DNA of 23,610 bases from assembly GCA_031554275.1 (NCBI GenBank), contig JAVBKB010000103.1:1-23610 (forward strand). Direction: 5' to 3'. Numbering within the stretch: the stretch's first letter is position 1; every line of letters begins with the position of its first letter. The stretch is from JAVBKB01 sp031554275. Lineage in GTDB: Bacteria > Bacillota > Bacilli > JARBTR01. The position numbers and the translations under genes were made by a program. Positions 14,836 through 22,549 of this stretch are shown here, in pieces. The notes beneath the pieces were generated by a model. It searched no databases and was not told the DNA's origin. It worked only from the letters and a program-made list of their open reading frames with translations.

Positions 14836-15505
14836 AGTATTTCTCCGCCTTATACCCTAATCCCCGGATGGTAATGATTTTAAACTCGAGTCGGTCGTCA
14901 AATTTTTTGCGTAATTTCTTGATGTGACTATCGACAGTTCGTTCATCAACATCAGTATCTAGTCCCCAGATCTCATCCATTAGTTGCTGCCTTGTGAAAA
15001 TTTGTTTTGGATAACTCAACAACTTAAATAACAATAAGAATTCCTTCTTTGGTAATTCTACATACAAGTCTGGTGCTGTCACACTAAGTTCATCGTAATC
15101 TAATATGACTTCACCCATCGTAATTCGGTGTTCATTCGTAATTTTGGCTCGCCTTAACAACGCTGCTACCCGTAGTAACATTTCGTTCATATCAATCGGC
15201 TTCACCATGTAATCATCTGTTCCCAAACGAAACCCTTTTTCCTTATCCTCAAAGCTTTCCTTTGCAGTGACGACTAAGATGGGCATATCATAATGGGCAG
15301 CACGTAGACTTTCAATCAGCTCAAATCCATCCATCTTTGGCATCATAATATCACTGATAATTAAATCCACCTGTTGTGAATCTAGTAACTCTAGTGCCTC
15401 GTGACCATTATCCGCTTGAATGACTTGATAGCCTGCCCTCTCTAATCGAGCAGTTATCAATGTTTGAATATTCTTGTTATCTTCTACAATCAATATTTGA
15501 AACAT
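14828..15505 (-). CDS. OmpR/PhoB-family response regulator
   Basis: This 225-residue two-domain regulator is the first gene of the operon. The receiver domain has the acidic pair ED at 8-9, the phospho-acceptor D52 in IISDIMMPKMDG, T80 and K102 in DYMVKPID. The C-terminal winged helix has the usual landmarks LPKKEFLLLFKLL, the DEIWGLDTDVDERTVDSHIKKLRKK recognition region, and ITIRGLGYKAE in the wing. The start is ATG with AAAGGAGATG upstream. The cognate kinase follows with an 8-bp overlap. An ATGAAA direct repeat with 11-bp spacing lies just upstream and could be its own binding site. Confidence 0.96.
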   Translation of the reverse strand: MFQILIVEDNKNIQTLITARLERAGYQVIQADNGHEALELLDSQQVDLIISDIMMPKMDGFELIESLRAAHYDMPILVVTAKESFEDKEKGFRLGTDDYMVKPIDMNEMLLRVAALLRRAKITNEHRITMGEVILDYDELSVTAPDLYVELPKKEFLLLFKLLSYPKQIFTRQQLMDEIWGLDTDVDERTVDSHIKKLRKKFDDRLEFKIITIRGLGYKAEKYYE

Positions 15506-15529
15506 TACAACATCTCCTTTAGAAGTGTA

Positions 15530-15546
15530 ATGAAAGAATGATGAAA
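15530..15546. promoter_or_regulatory. Direct repeat, possible response-regulator site
   Basis: ATGAAA-GAATG-ATGAAA is an exact 6-bp direct repeat with an 11-bp period, the spacing used by OmpR/PhoB-family dimers. It lies 25-41 bp upstream of the response-regulator start codon. I could not assign confident -35 and -10 elements next to it, so its role is tentative. Confidence 0.4.
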
Positions 15547-15730
15547 ACCTTTACATGATCTAAGCATAACCCAAAACAACCGACATCTGTAGTAAGCACC
15601 GATCATTTTTTTTAAAAGTTGACGCTCGGACTTCAGAAAGTACTATTTATCTCAATTTGCAAACGATTATTAATATTTTCAGCATAAAGTAGAATTATGA
15701 CCTAAGTTTGACCAAATGATCCTATTTGTT

Positions 15731-15863
15731 GTTAGAAATGCAACTTAAAACTCCCGATAAAATTTTCAAAGACGAGAATAATTTGCGAAGGATAGCGTGA
15801 CTATCCCGGGAATTATGACGAAGTATCCGGGAATCTTAGCGAGTTCTAAATTGCATTTCTAAC
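15731..15863. repeat. MITE-like 133-bp element with terminal inverted repeats
   Basis: The ends form a 23-bp imperfect inverted repeat (15731-15753 and 15841-15863, 21 of 23 paired) that begins with 13 perfect bases, GTTAGAAATGCAA. Inside are a GGATAG-CGTGA-CTATCC hairpin (15790-15806) and degenerate direct repeats around CCGGGAAT and GCGA. No open frame is present, and no clear target-site duplication is visible. Two related copies occur in the window (10678-10814 and 23558-23610). The surrounding gap (15506-16030) holds nothing else apart from the RR upstream repeat and the terminator at its end. Confidence 0.75.
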
Positions 15864-16000
15864 TGCAATTTCGTTCGCATTGGCTGCTTAATAGGGACTT
15901 GCCTAGCTTCCCATTAAAATAGAAAATGATTTGATTAAGCTTCTTAAAGCAGATGCTTTTGAATTATAAAATATTCGAATCAAGAATTCCGCTCGAAAGA

Positions 16001-16034
16001 AAAAAATAAAACCAGATCCACCACAGATCTGGTT
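16001..16034 (-). terminator. Terminator overlapping the stop of the helical-protein gene
   Basis: AACCAGATC (16010-16018) and GATCTGGTT (16026-16034) form a perfect 9-bp stem with a 7-nt loop, followed on the minus strand by TTATTTTTTTC. The distal arm overlaps the TAA stop codon of the gene at 16033. Confidence 0.88.
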
Positions 16035-16671
16035 ATTGAAATAATCTAGGAAAATGCTTTGTAATTCCCTTTGTAAAGTGGTCAGCCATTCCTAAAGCTT
16101 GTTGCTCAATTTTATCAAATTCAGAAATATCTGCTTGATAATTCTTGGCAAGTCGATAAGCCACTTCTTGCTTTGTTAGATCAAGATGTTGATATAACAT
16201 TTTTCGCATCATTTCTTTTGCAAAGAATGGATTGATCGCATTAAAAGCTGATGCCATCTCGTCTGCATTAACATACCAGCGTCTATCTAGCTCTTGAGCA
16301 GCCACTGGGTTATTGGTTTTTAATGCATGAATTAGTTGCGCACCTATAGCTAGATGCTCAGTTAATAGGGCAGTCAGTTTCTTAGCCACTTCTCCCCCAT
16401 AATACCTACCAAACAATTTGGCAATATCAGATGGGTTTTGCATCAATCGCTTTGTAACTGCCTCCTCATCGTGAAGACCTTCGATAATGCTAACAATAAG
16501 CAAGCGAGTCCAAAATACATGTTGCTCCCATAGCGATCGCATTTCATTGTTCAAGTCCAATTTCGCAGGGCTGATTTTACTTGGTTTCAATAATGGACGA
16601 TACTGATAAGCATGAGAATCATCGTTCTGAGTAGGAAATTGTGAGTAGGGAATCTCATATCTGTCAAACAT
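16033..16671 (-). CDS. Conserved all-helical protein of unknown function
   Basis: This 212-residue soluble protein is predicted to be nearly all helix after a 40-residue polar N-terminus. It resembles an uncharacterised Bacilli/Paenibacillus family which, from memory, is sometimes mislabelled 'acetylglutamate kinase'; no kinase motif is present. Four helices each carry acidic and histidine residues: WEQHVFWTR (E49, H51), LTEHL (E105, H106), NADEM (D137, E138) and YQHLDLTKQEV (H162, E169). A further DKIEQQALGMADH (D186, E189, H198) follows. That layout is compatible with a metal-binding four-helix bundle, which is inference. The start is ATG after a GGGGG stretch. It lies 147 bp after hemW with no terminator between and may be co-transcribed with it. 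Confidence 0.75.
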   Translation of the reverse strand: MFDRYEIPYSQFPTQNDDSHAYQYRPLLKPSKISPAKLDLNNEMRSLWEQHVFWTRLLIVSIIEGLHDEEAVTKRLMQNPSDIAKLFGRYYGGEVAKKLTALLTEHLAIGAQLIHALKTNNPVAAQELDRRWYVNADEMASAFNAINPFFAKEMMRKMLYQHLDLTKQEVAYRLAKNYQADISEFDKIEQQALGMADHFTKGITKHFPRLFQ

Positions 16672-16818
16672 TTTGCTGCCCCCATCGTTTTTCTTAGTAC
16701 CATCATTTTATGATAGAAACGGTGTTGGAGTGACGAGCAAAACCTCTTCAATGATGAAACTACATCCATCAGAAGGTAAAACGTAATGCTGAAAATCTAG
16801 AAATCCGTTCTAACTTGG

Positions 16819-17949
16819 TTATTTCAAAAACGCCTGAAAAACCTCGTTCCCAAGGAGTTTTCCTTTTTGTGTTAGTTTTACTCGCTGATCAGCTACTGTA
16901 AGTAATCCTTTTCTAACAAAGTCTTCAATTACAAGTGGGAATACCTGAAATACTGGTCGACCAAATGATTCTTGAAATTGTGGAATATCGATACCTTCTG
17001 TCTGCCTTAACCCAAGAAACATTTCCTCTTCCATCATTTCCAGTGGCAATATTATTTTCTTCGTTAGAATAGGTCTTTGCCCTCCGCTAATTGCGGTAAA
17101 GTATTTCTTTAAAACATGGTGATTTGCATAGCGTTCACGATTGATATAACCATGTGCACCCAAACCAAAGCCATAATATTCTTCATTTTGCCAATAAGTT
17201 TGATTATGCTTGCATTGTCGTCCAGGTTTGGCGAAGTTACTTATTTCATATTGCTTGAACCCGTTTACATCAAGTGTCTCCATAACTAATTCATACATTT
17301 CGGCTTCATCGTCTTCACTTGACTCCGTCATTTCGCCTTGATTGACTAATTGATAAAAGACTGTTTTTGGCTCAATGATTAATGAGTATGCGGAAATATG
17401 AGCTAAATCAAGTGAAATAGCCTTTTGCAAGTCATCTTTGACCTGTACAAGACTTTGACCTGGCAAAGCATAAATCAAATCAATGTTAATATTTTCAAAC
17501 CCAGCTCGTCTTGCAATCTCGACGGCATTATGGACGTCAGCCTGTGAATGACTGCGACCAATTTTGGCTAGCAATCCTTCCTGAAAGGTTTGCACGCCTA
17601 AACTCAAACGATTAACACCAGCTTGATACAACACAGACAATTTGTCAGCTGTTACGTCATCTGGATTTGCTTCGACAGTGAATTCTGTATCCTTATCAAA
17701 TTTAAAATACTTCCGTATCAGATTCATCAGCTTTTCTAACTGGTTTACTGTTAACGCACTTGGAGTTCCGCCTCCAATAAAAATCGTTTTTGCTTCTTTA
17801 GCACCGACGAGCTTAAATTCTTTCCCAAGTGCATCAAGGTATTGCCCAACTGGCTGATTGTCAATTAGAAACTTATTAAAATCACAATAATTACAAATCT
17901 GTCGACAAAACGGGATATGAATATAGATACTTTTTGAAATTTTAATCAC
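16819..17949 (-). CDS. hemW: Radical SAM heme chaperone HemW
   Basis: HemW is a radical SAM protein that binds heme and is thought to insert it into respiratory enzymes; it was formerly annotated as coproporphyrinogen III oxidase. This 376-residue version has the SAM cluster motif CRQICNYC (C15, C19, C22), IFIGGGTPSAL, VEANPDD, GVNRLSLGVQTF, the INIDLIYALPGQ strand, and the C-terminal winged-helix-like domain (EEMFLGLRQTEGID and QKGKLLGNEVF). The start is awkward. The frame begins with GTG at 17949, which sits inside the AAAGGGTGA ribosome-binding site. AUU at 17940 spaces better with that site and leaves the usual SIYIHIPFC opening. A TATAAT (18004-18009) with a poor -35 lies upstream. In many Bacilli hrcA follows directly; here it is 6 kb away. 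Confidence 0.94.
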   Translation of the reverse strand: MIKISKSIYIHIPFCRQICNYCDFNKFLIDNQPVGQYLDALGKEFKLVGAKEAKTIFIGGGTPSALTVNQLEKLMNLIRKYFKFDKDTEFTVEANPDDVTADKLSVLYQAGVNRLSLGVQTFQEGLLAKIGRSHSQADVHNAVEIARRAGFENINIDLIYALPGQSLVQVKDDLQKAISLDLAHISAYSLIIEPKTVFYQLVNQGEMTESSEDDEAEMYELVMETLDVNGFKQYEISNFAKPGRQCKHNQTYWQNEEYYGFGLGAHGYINRERYANHHVLKKYFTAISGGQRPILTKKIILPLEMMEEEMFLGLRQTEGIDIPQFQESFGRPVFQVFPLVIEDFVRKGLLTVADQRVKLTQKGKLLGNEVFQAFLK

Positions 17950-18169
17950 CCTTTCAAACTATCAATAGATATATATTACTTGAAATGGTTTTTAAATGAA
18001 ACAATTATATACAAATATTTCGGTTTATTTGTACCACTTCATTAATAAATCTCTAAAACCGGTCTTTTATTGGAAATTGTGGGTATTTAAACATCTAACG
18101 ATGTCGCAATGATATAGTCCTTTATGAGTATTGGTTTTTTTCTAAACCGACAATCATCAATCCGAAAAT

Positions 18170-18805
18170 TTAATTTTTTTCCTTCATTACAATTTCTTTG
18201 AGATTTCCAATTTCCTTCTCTAAATGTTTTAAGTAGTCGGCGATTGGATCTGGTAGGTCGTTGTGATTGAAGCTTTTCTCAACTCTTACACCTTCACGGA
18301 CAACAATCTTTCCTGGAATACCGACAACTGTAGAATTTTCAGGTACATCCTTCAACACCACTGAGTTGGCTCCGATTTTCGCGTTTTCACCAACTGTGAT
18401 TGAGCCTAGAACCTTTGCACCTGAAGCAATAAGCACATTACTATGAATAGTTGGGTGCCGCTTACCAGTTTCCTTCCCGGTTCCCCCAAGCGTAACATTT
18501 TGATAAATAGTAACATTGTCACCAATCTCACAGGTCTCACCAATGACTACACCAACTCCGTGATCAATGAACAAACATCGACCAATCTTCGCTCCTGGGT
18601 GAATCTCAATTAGTGTGAAGAAGCGACTTAATTGTGATATGACTCTCGCAATAAAGTAAAATTTTCTTATGTAAAAAAAATGTGCCCAACGATAGTGTAC
18701 CACTGCGTGAAAACCTGAATAGGTTAAGAACACTTCCCAGAATGACCTCGCAGCAGGGTCCTGATCCATAATTGATTTGACATCTTCTCTTATTCTTTTA
18801 AACAT
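18170..18805 (-). CDS. cysE: Serine O-acetyltransferase CysE
   Basis: This enzyme transfers acetyl from acetyl-CoA to L-serine, the first step of cysteine synthesis. The 211-residue length fits Gram-positive CysE. After an N-terminal helical region (SFWEVFLTYSGFHAVVHYRWAH), the left-handed beta-helix begins with IHPGAKIGRCLFIDHGVGVVIGETCEIGDNV, which includes the conserved catalytic histidine and substrate residues. GGTGKETGKRHPTI, hexapeptide repeats, and the acetyl-CoA loop VVGIPGKIV follow. The start is ATG, 9 nt after AAAGG. No T-box, S-box or CymR-type site was recognised upstream, although a perfect 12-bp palindrome (CTATATATATAG, 18820-18831) touches the ribosome-binding region. No cysK or cysS is adjacent. 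The end has only weak hairpins. Confidence 0.95.
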   Translation of the reverse strand: MFKRIREDVKSIMDQDPAARSFWEVFLTYSGFHAVVHYRWAHFFYIRKFYFIARVISQLSRFFTLIEIHPGAKIGRCLFIDHGVGVVIGETCEIGDNVTIYQNVTLGGTGKETGKRHPTIHSNVLIASGAKVLGSITVGENAKIGANSVVLKDVPENSTVVGIPGKIVVREGVRVEKSFNHNDLPDPIADYLKHLEKEIGNLKEIVMKEKN

Positions 18806-19141
18806 ATAATTGTACCTTTCTATATATATAGTTTTTGAAACTGGTGAATCCGAAACTGTCTATGAAAATATCGGCAACTGAAATCAAGTGGCTGCTACAG
18901 TAAGTCATAGCGACCCAAATAAAGTAAACAATTAGAAACAGTAATATGTTGTTTCAGCTCATCTCAGTTGAAGATGAGTTTCTTGAGGGTTTTCAGTAGG
19001 AGTTATTTTACTAAGCATGATTATTGTATCTTATCACAATCATTATCATTTGAAAACTTCCTATTTATGAAGTTTTTCTCAATTTATTATAATTTCATGA
19101 TACGGAACTACATGCGATTTGACAATTCCAATTGCATTAGA
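18806..19141. other. Non-coding gap upstream of cysE with two hairpins
   Basis: This 336-bp stretch holds no credible gene. It has two clean inverted repeats: CTCATCT/AGATGAG (18958-18964 and 18972-18978, 7-nt loop) and AAAACTTC/GAAGTTTT (19053-19060 and 19069-19076, 8-nt loop). The second lies 66 bp beyond the stop of the membrane-protein gene and probably ends that operon, though its minus-strand T-run is short (GTTTTC). The cysE promoter must be here, but no good -35/-10 pair stood out. Confidence 0.5.
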
Positions 19142-19756
19142 TTAGTTCAAAACATTGATTGTCATATCGATACCAATTTTATTAATTAGAATTTTGGTAT
19201 TCGGGGTGAACAATCTCACAACTGCAAGTGCTGAGTGCTTTCCTTTTGACAGTGGTTTACTTAAGGTGATAGAACGCAGAACTTCGCTTGGATTAATAGC
19301 GTTTGATTGATAAATGCTTTCACCAGTCGACTTTAAATAGATTTCGACGACCTCAATAAATTTGTTTGTTGCAACGTTTTCTGCATTGAGAAAACCCTGT
19401 TTTGAACTGTTGACAAATGCCAAATCTGTGTTCATCCGCAAATGAAATTTCTCCAAATCTACTGTTTGGTTATTTTCGATTTCTTCCTCCATCGATGGGC
19501 TGCCTGCTTGCTGGAGTGGTTCAGGAGATTGATTTGGTGCATCAGCTAGTTCACCAATTTGAATCTGCTCAACACTTTGATCATTAGTATTGGCTTGATC
19601 TATTTTTTTTTGTTCCTCGAAGGATGGTTGGATCATTGTATATTCGAGATGAGTTTGCTTGCTTGCTGAATTGTCTTTGTGAATCAACATTATATACACT
19701 ACAGATAACAAGCTGAATATACCAATAAAGACCCACGTATTAATGTACTTTGCCAT
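19142..19756 (-). CDS. Membrane-anchored extracellular protein, surface locus partner
   Basis: This 204-residue protein has one N-terminal membrane segment (about residues 7-26). A long polar, acidic and Gln-rich stalk (about 30-100, with QVDLEKFHLRMN-like transition near 105) follows, then a compact C-terminal beta domain. That domain contains FIEVVEIYLKSTGESIYQSNAINPSEVLRSI, followed by strands ending with GIDMTINVLN. The pattern 'V.IyLkstGe.IY.S..I.P...' resembles beta-sandwich domains in other Gram-positive membrane-anchored proteins, but I cannot name the family. Its ATG lies inside the end of the upstream 684-residue gene (17-bp overlap), so the two are translated together and probably act together at the cell surface. 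No sortase motif is seen. Confidence 0.72.
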   Translation of the reverse strand: MAKYINTWVFIGIFSLLSVVYIMLIHKDNSASKQTHLEYTMIQPSFEEQKKIDQANTNDQSVEQIQIGELADAPNQSPEPLQQAGSPSMEEEIENNQTVDLEKFHLRMNTDLAFVNSSKQGFLNAENVATNKFIEVVEIYLKSTGESIYQSNAINPSEVLRSITLSKPLSKGKHSALAVVRLFTPNTKILINKIGIDMTINVLN

Positions 19757-21794
19757 TATTTGATCTGTTCTCCTTATCCGAATTAACTTCTAAATACCAA
19801 TTGATGATATATGAATCCGTTTTTTTACCCTTTCTACTTTTAAAATTCAGTGGAAATTTTTCCGCTTCTACACCATTGAATGAACTTTTGATTTGCCAAT
19901 CAGATGTTTCTTTTCCCAAAGAAAGCAACATTGCATCTTTACCATTTACTTCAAAGGATGTTTTTTTCTCAAATGATTCTTTCGGGTCGATTATTTTGTT
20001 TTCAGCAACCTTCGCAAAGGCAATTCGGTTAATACTTACTGGCGAAAGACCATAGTTATCAATATATACAGAGCTTGTCGTGGCTTTAATCGTTGTGCTT
20101 AATGGTAAAGCTATATCTAAAGTTTTTTGTTCAGTTATGCGAAAATCGATTGTTAATGGTGCTGAATCGTTAATGCCATCACTGGCAACAATGGTGATTG
20201 GAAGGCTGTCAGGATGTGTTGTAGTTAGCACCAATTTAGAACCTTCTAATTGGCAATCTATAATATCCGGATGTTCATTAGCAAGCTTGTATGTTAAGTT
20301 CGCATTTTCCGGATCACTGAAATACGGCGCAAGGTCAATTTCTTTCGAATGGGCAAGTAATAATTCTGGTGTTATTGTGCTTTGAGAAAGATTTGGAGGA
20401 TAGTTTATCTGAAAGTGATGCAGCGTTTCATTTACATTCCCTACTTCATCAGTTGCCTTCATTGTTATAATATGTTCACCACTATCAGAGATTGGAGTGC
20501 CATTCTCATATGGTTGATTGTCCAATTCTATTTCAAATGAAGTAACTTTAATATCACTGGTTGCAGTAAACTCCGGTGAAAATGTTTGAGATAGAACTGC
20601 CACACCACTTGCCGGATCGCGTACAGTAGGTGGTTTACTTAGGAACGAAATCGTTGGTCCAGTATTGAAAATCATAATTGTCTTTTCTAATTCTTCAGAC
20701 TTATTGCCTTTTTCATCTTCAGCCCATACTTTAAAGATATATTGTTTATTTTCCTCTGTTTTGGTGATTGTGATTTCCTTTGTTTCAAAAGTGTACAAAT
20801 TTCCGTCAGATTGAAATGAGACAATATTTTTGTCTTGATAGTTTGGATAACCAACGATTGAATACTTTACAGTTATTTTCTCATCTTTATCAACATCTTT
20901 TACAGTACTTTTCATGTAAAATTGATTGAAATTTTCTTTGGAAGAAAGGATATCATGGTTAGTTTCCAAAGATTCTATCGTGGGTGCATGTCCCTTGAAA
21001 TCAGGTTCCTGATAAGGATGATTTGTATCTAATTCAAAAATCGGGTTTTTCAAGCTAGTAGAAGAGTTAAATGATTTGATTCGAAAAAAGCTCAATTGAT
21101 CAGTTCCCATCTTCTCTTTACCAGATGTTCGAGAAATTCGGACTGCATCAACGAAGTTTCCGATGGATGGATTTCCAGAAGCAGTACTAACGGACTGAAA
21201 CCCAATTAATAGCTTGGTCATATTTTCTGGTACTGTGAATGTTCCTTCGTAACGATGCCAAGATTGATCAGTGCCAACCCGGGCAGCAAACAAGGGTTGA
21301 TAATTCGCATCTGTTTCCTTAGAATTTTGAGCAAACAGCATGTCTCCTGTCCATTCTGTCGTTGCACCAAAGAAGTTCCCAATAATCACATTGATGACAT
21401 CCTGACCCTTGGCTCTTGCACTGTGATAGAAGGAAAGCTTTAACTTCTCACCAGGTGTCACATTAAACACCTGATAGAGCATCGCTGAATGTGTTGCGTT
21501 TACTTCACAGAAATAACTGTCATCTATAGCGCTTTTCGCATCTTGCTTGGGCCCATTATTCGCTTGCCATATCTCCATAAGATGATCAGGCGAAGTAGTC
21601 CACCAACCATCAATTTGACTCTCTTTGAAATTTTGTGGCCACCCTTTAAATGTGATTCCAGTAGAGAAATGTCCATTAATTAATTCGGACTGATTACCTA
21701 ATCCCTCGGCAAAACTACTTTGGAAAATAGGAACAGAAAACAAAGCAATTGAAATTACAACTAATTTGGCTAGATGACTTTTTATTTTTTTCAT
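19740..21794 (-). CDS. Large secreted multi-domain surface protein
   Basis: This 684-residue protein has a signal peptide (KKIKSHLAK, a hydrophobic core, likely cleavage after SSFA at 29). Residues about 36-225 form a carbohydrate-binding-like jelly-roll domain (ELINGHFSTGI, LYQVFNVTPGEKLKLSFYH, RYEGTFTVPENMTKLLIGFQSV). Ig-like or cadherin-like repeats follow at about 290-385, 390-470 and 470-555 (DSGEHIITMKATDEVGN and APYFSDPENANLTYKL). A C-terminal beta domain (about 560-675, with SSVYIDNYGLSPVSINRIAF) resembles terminal domains of other Gram-positive surface proteins. No LPXTG, WxL or choline-binding anchor is visible, so retention may depend on the co-encoded membrane protein. The start is ATG after AAGGTGA. 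A tentative promoter lies at about 21817-21855 with 19-bp spacing. Confidence 0.78.
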   Translation of the reverse strand: MKKIKSHLAKLVVISIALFSVPIFQSSFAEGLGNQSELINGHFSTGITFKGWPQNFKESQIDGWWTTSPDHLMEIWQANNGPKQDAKSAIDDSYFCEVNATHSAMLYQVFNVTPGEKLKLSFYHSARAKGQDVINVIIGNFFGATTEWTGDMLFAQNSKETDANYQPLFAARVGTDQSWHRYEGTFTVPENMTKLLIGFQSVSTASGNPSIGNFVDAVRISRTSGKEKMGTDQLSFFRIKSFNSSTSLKNPIFELDTNHPYQEPDFKGHAPTIESLETNHDILSSKENFNQFYMKSTVKDVDKDEKITVKYSIVGYPNYQDKNIVSFQSDGNLYTFETKEITITKTEENKQYIFKVWAEDEKGNKSEELEKTIMIFNTGPTISFLSKPPTVRDPASGVAVLSQTFSPEFTATSDIKVTSFEIELDNQPYENGTPISDSGEHIITMKATDEVGNVNETLHHFQINYPPNLSQSTITPELLLAHSKEIDLAPYFSDPENANLTYKLANEHPDIIDCQLEGSKLVLTTTHPDSLPITIVASDGINDSAPLTIDFRITEQKTLDIALPLSTTIKATTSSVYIDNYGLSPVSINRIAFAKVAENKIIDPKESFEKKTSFEVNGKDAMLLSLGKETSDWQIKSSFNGVEAEKFPLNFKSRKGKKTDSYIINWYLEVNSDKENRSNNGKVH

Positions 21795-22189
21795 TATGTA
21801 TTCACCTTTGTTAAGTTAATTAGTATTATCCATTGCTACAATTAAAATTATTCAAGATTTTTCTGTTTCTGATTTTGCATACGAAAACCTATTGAGCATA
21901 GAAAAAAAGCAATCATCACCCAATTCGACCGTCCCTCGAACTAGGTGGACTACTTTATAACAGCATGTATAATTTCTTATTCGCAAGTTGTTTCTGCCGC
22001 AAGTTTCTGTCTTTTATCCAAATTCAAGTTCTCTAATTAAGCTTTATTATTACGACATAAGCTTTCGAAAGATAAGCCCTTTAGCAAAATCGACATTCGA
22101 AAAAGAGTTTCTTTTGAAGAACTAGCGCCAATTCAATTTCTTCTATGGATTCTCTTGAAGGATCTTTCAATCTTTTTAATAAATCCGCT
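21795..22189. other. Non-coding gap upstream of the surface locus
   Basis: This 395-bp stretch has no credible gene on either strand. It probably contains the promoter of the surface locus. A GATAAT -10 (minus strand, near 21820) lies 19 bp from a TTGAAT, which is a poor match. A 10-bp palindrome CTTTCGAAAG lies near 22063. No terminator for the TfoX-N gene was found downstream of it. Confidence 0.4.
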
Positions 22190-22549
22190 TTAATTATTTG
22201 GAAAGTTTTCTCTCTCCTTTTCTTCAACCTTTTCCTTCTTCTTCTTTTTCTTAGGTAAAGCAGTTATCGGTTCAAGTATAGCAATCACTTTTTTGCTAAG
22301 GCTACTATCATCAACATCCAAGACATAGTGCTCCTTACTTCCCACGTAAGGAAAACCAGTTGCTGCCTCTTTTAGTACATCTGAAAGGCAATCCAACTTC
22401 TTTACAAATACGGTGTTATCACACACCAATAGAATTGGCTTTCCATTTACATAAACCATATACTCCCCAAACATCTTTCTAGAACTTATTTCACCTGTTC
22501 CATGAATTTGTTCGCAAACAAACTCGATAAAATCTACTGTTGAAGCCAT
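22190..22549 (-). CDS. TfoX N-terminal domain protein
   Basis: This 119-residue protein matches the TfoX_N (YjbR-like fold) domain: ISSRKMFGEYMVYVNGKPILLVCDNTVFVK, with the conserved MFGEY and the strand-turn-strand that follows, then FPYVGSKEHYVLDVDD and the closing helix. In gammaproteobacteria TfoX regulates competence, but lone TfoX_N proteins in Firmicutes have no known role and this one should not be called a competence regulator. The tail is unusual: six consecutive lysines and then a charged KEKVEEKERE stretch, which suggests nucleic-acid or acidic-partner binding. The start is ATG with GGGGTGA upstream. It is flanked by non-coding gaps and looks monocistronic. Confidence 0.85.
   Translation of the reverse strand: MASTVDFIEFVCEQIHGTGEISSRKMFGEYMVYVNGKPILLVCDNTVFVKKLDCLSDVLKEAATGFPYVGSKEHYVLDVDDSSLSKKVIAILEPITALPKKKKKKEKVEEKERENFPNN

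Noticed and set aside
18091..18104. ACATC-TAAC-GATGT hairpin as a cysE terminator
   Set aside because: The stem is only 5 bp and lacks a proper T-run, so it is not strong enough to call.
19028..19052. Fur-box-like sequence containing AATCATTATC
   Set aside because: Only the right half matches the consensus (about 14 of 19 overall), and the site is downstream of one gene and far upstream of cysE, not at a recognisable promoter.
18806..19141. Possible T-box or S-box riboswitch upstream of cysE
   Set aside because: No T-box AGGGTGGNACCGCG-type sequence or S-box landmarks were found on the minus strand; only two simple hairpins are present.
18968..19189. Plus-strand open frame of 73 codons
   Set aside because: It runs through two hairpins and into the opposite-strand gene, has no ribosome-binding site, and its product resembles no protein I know.
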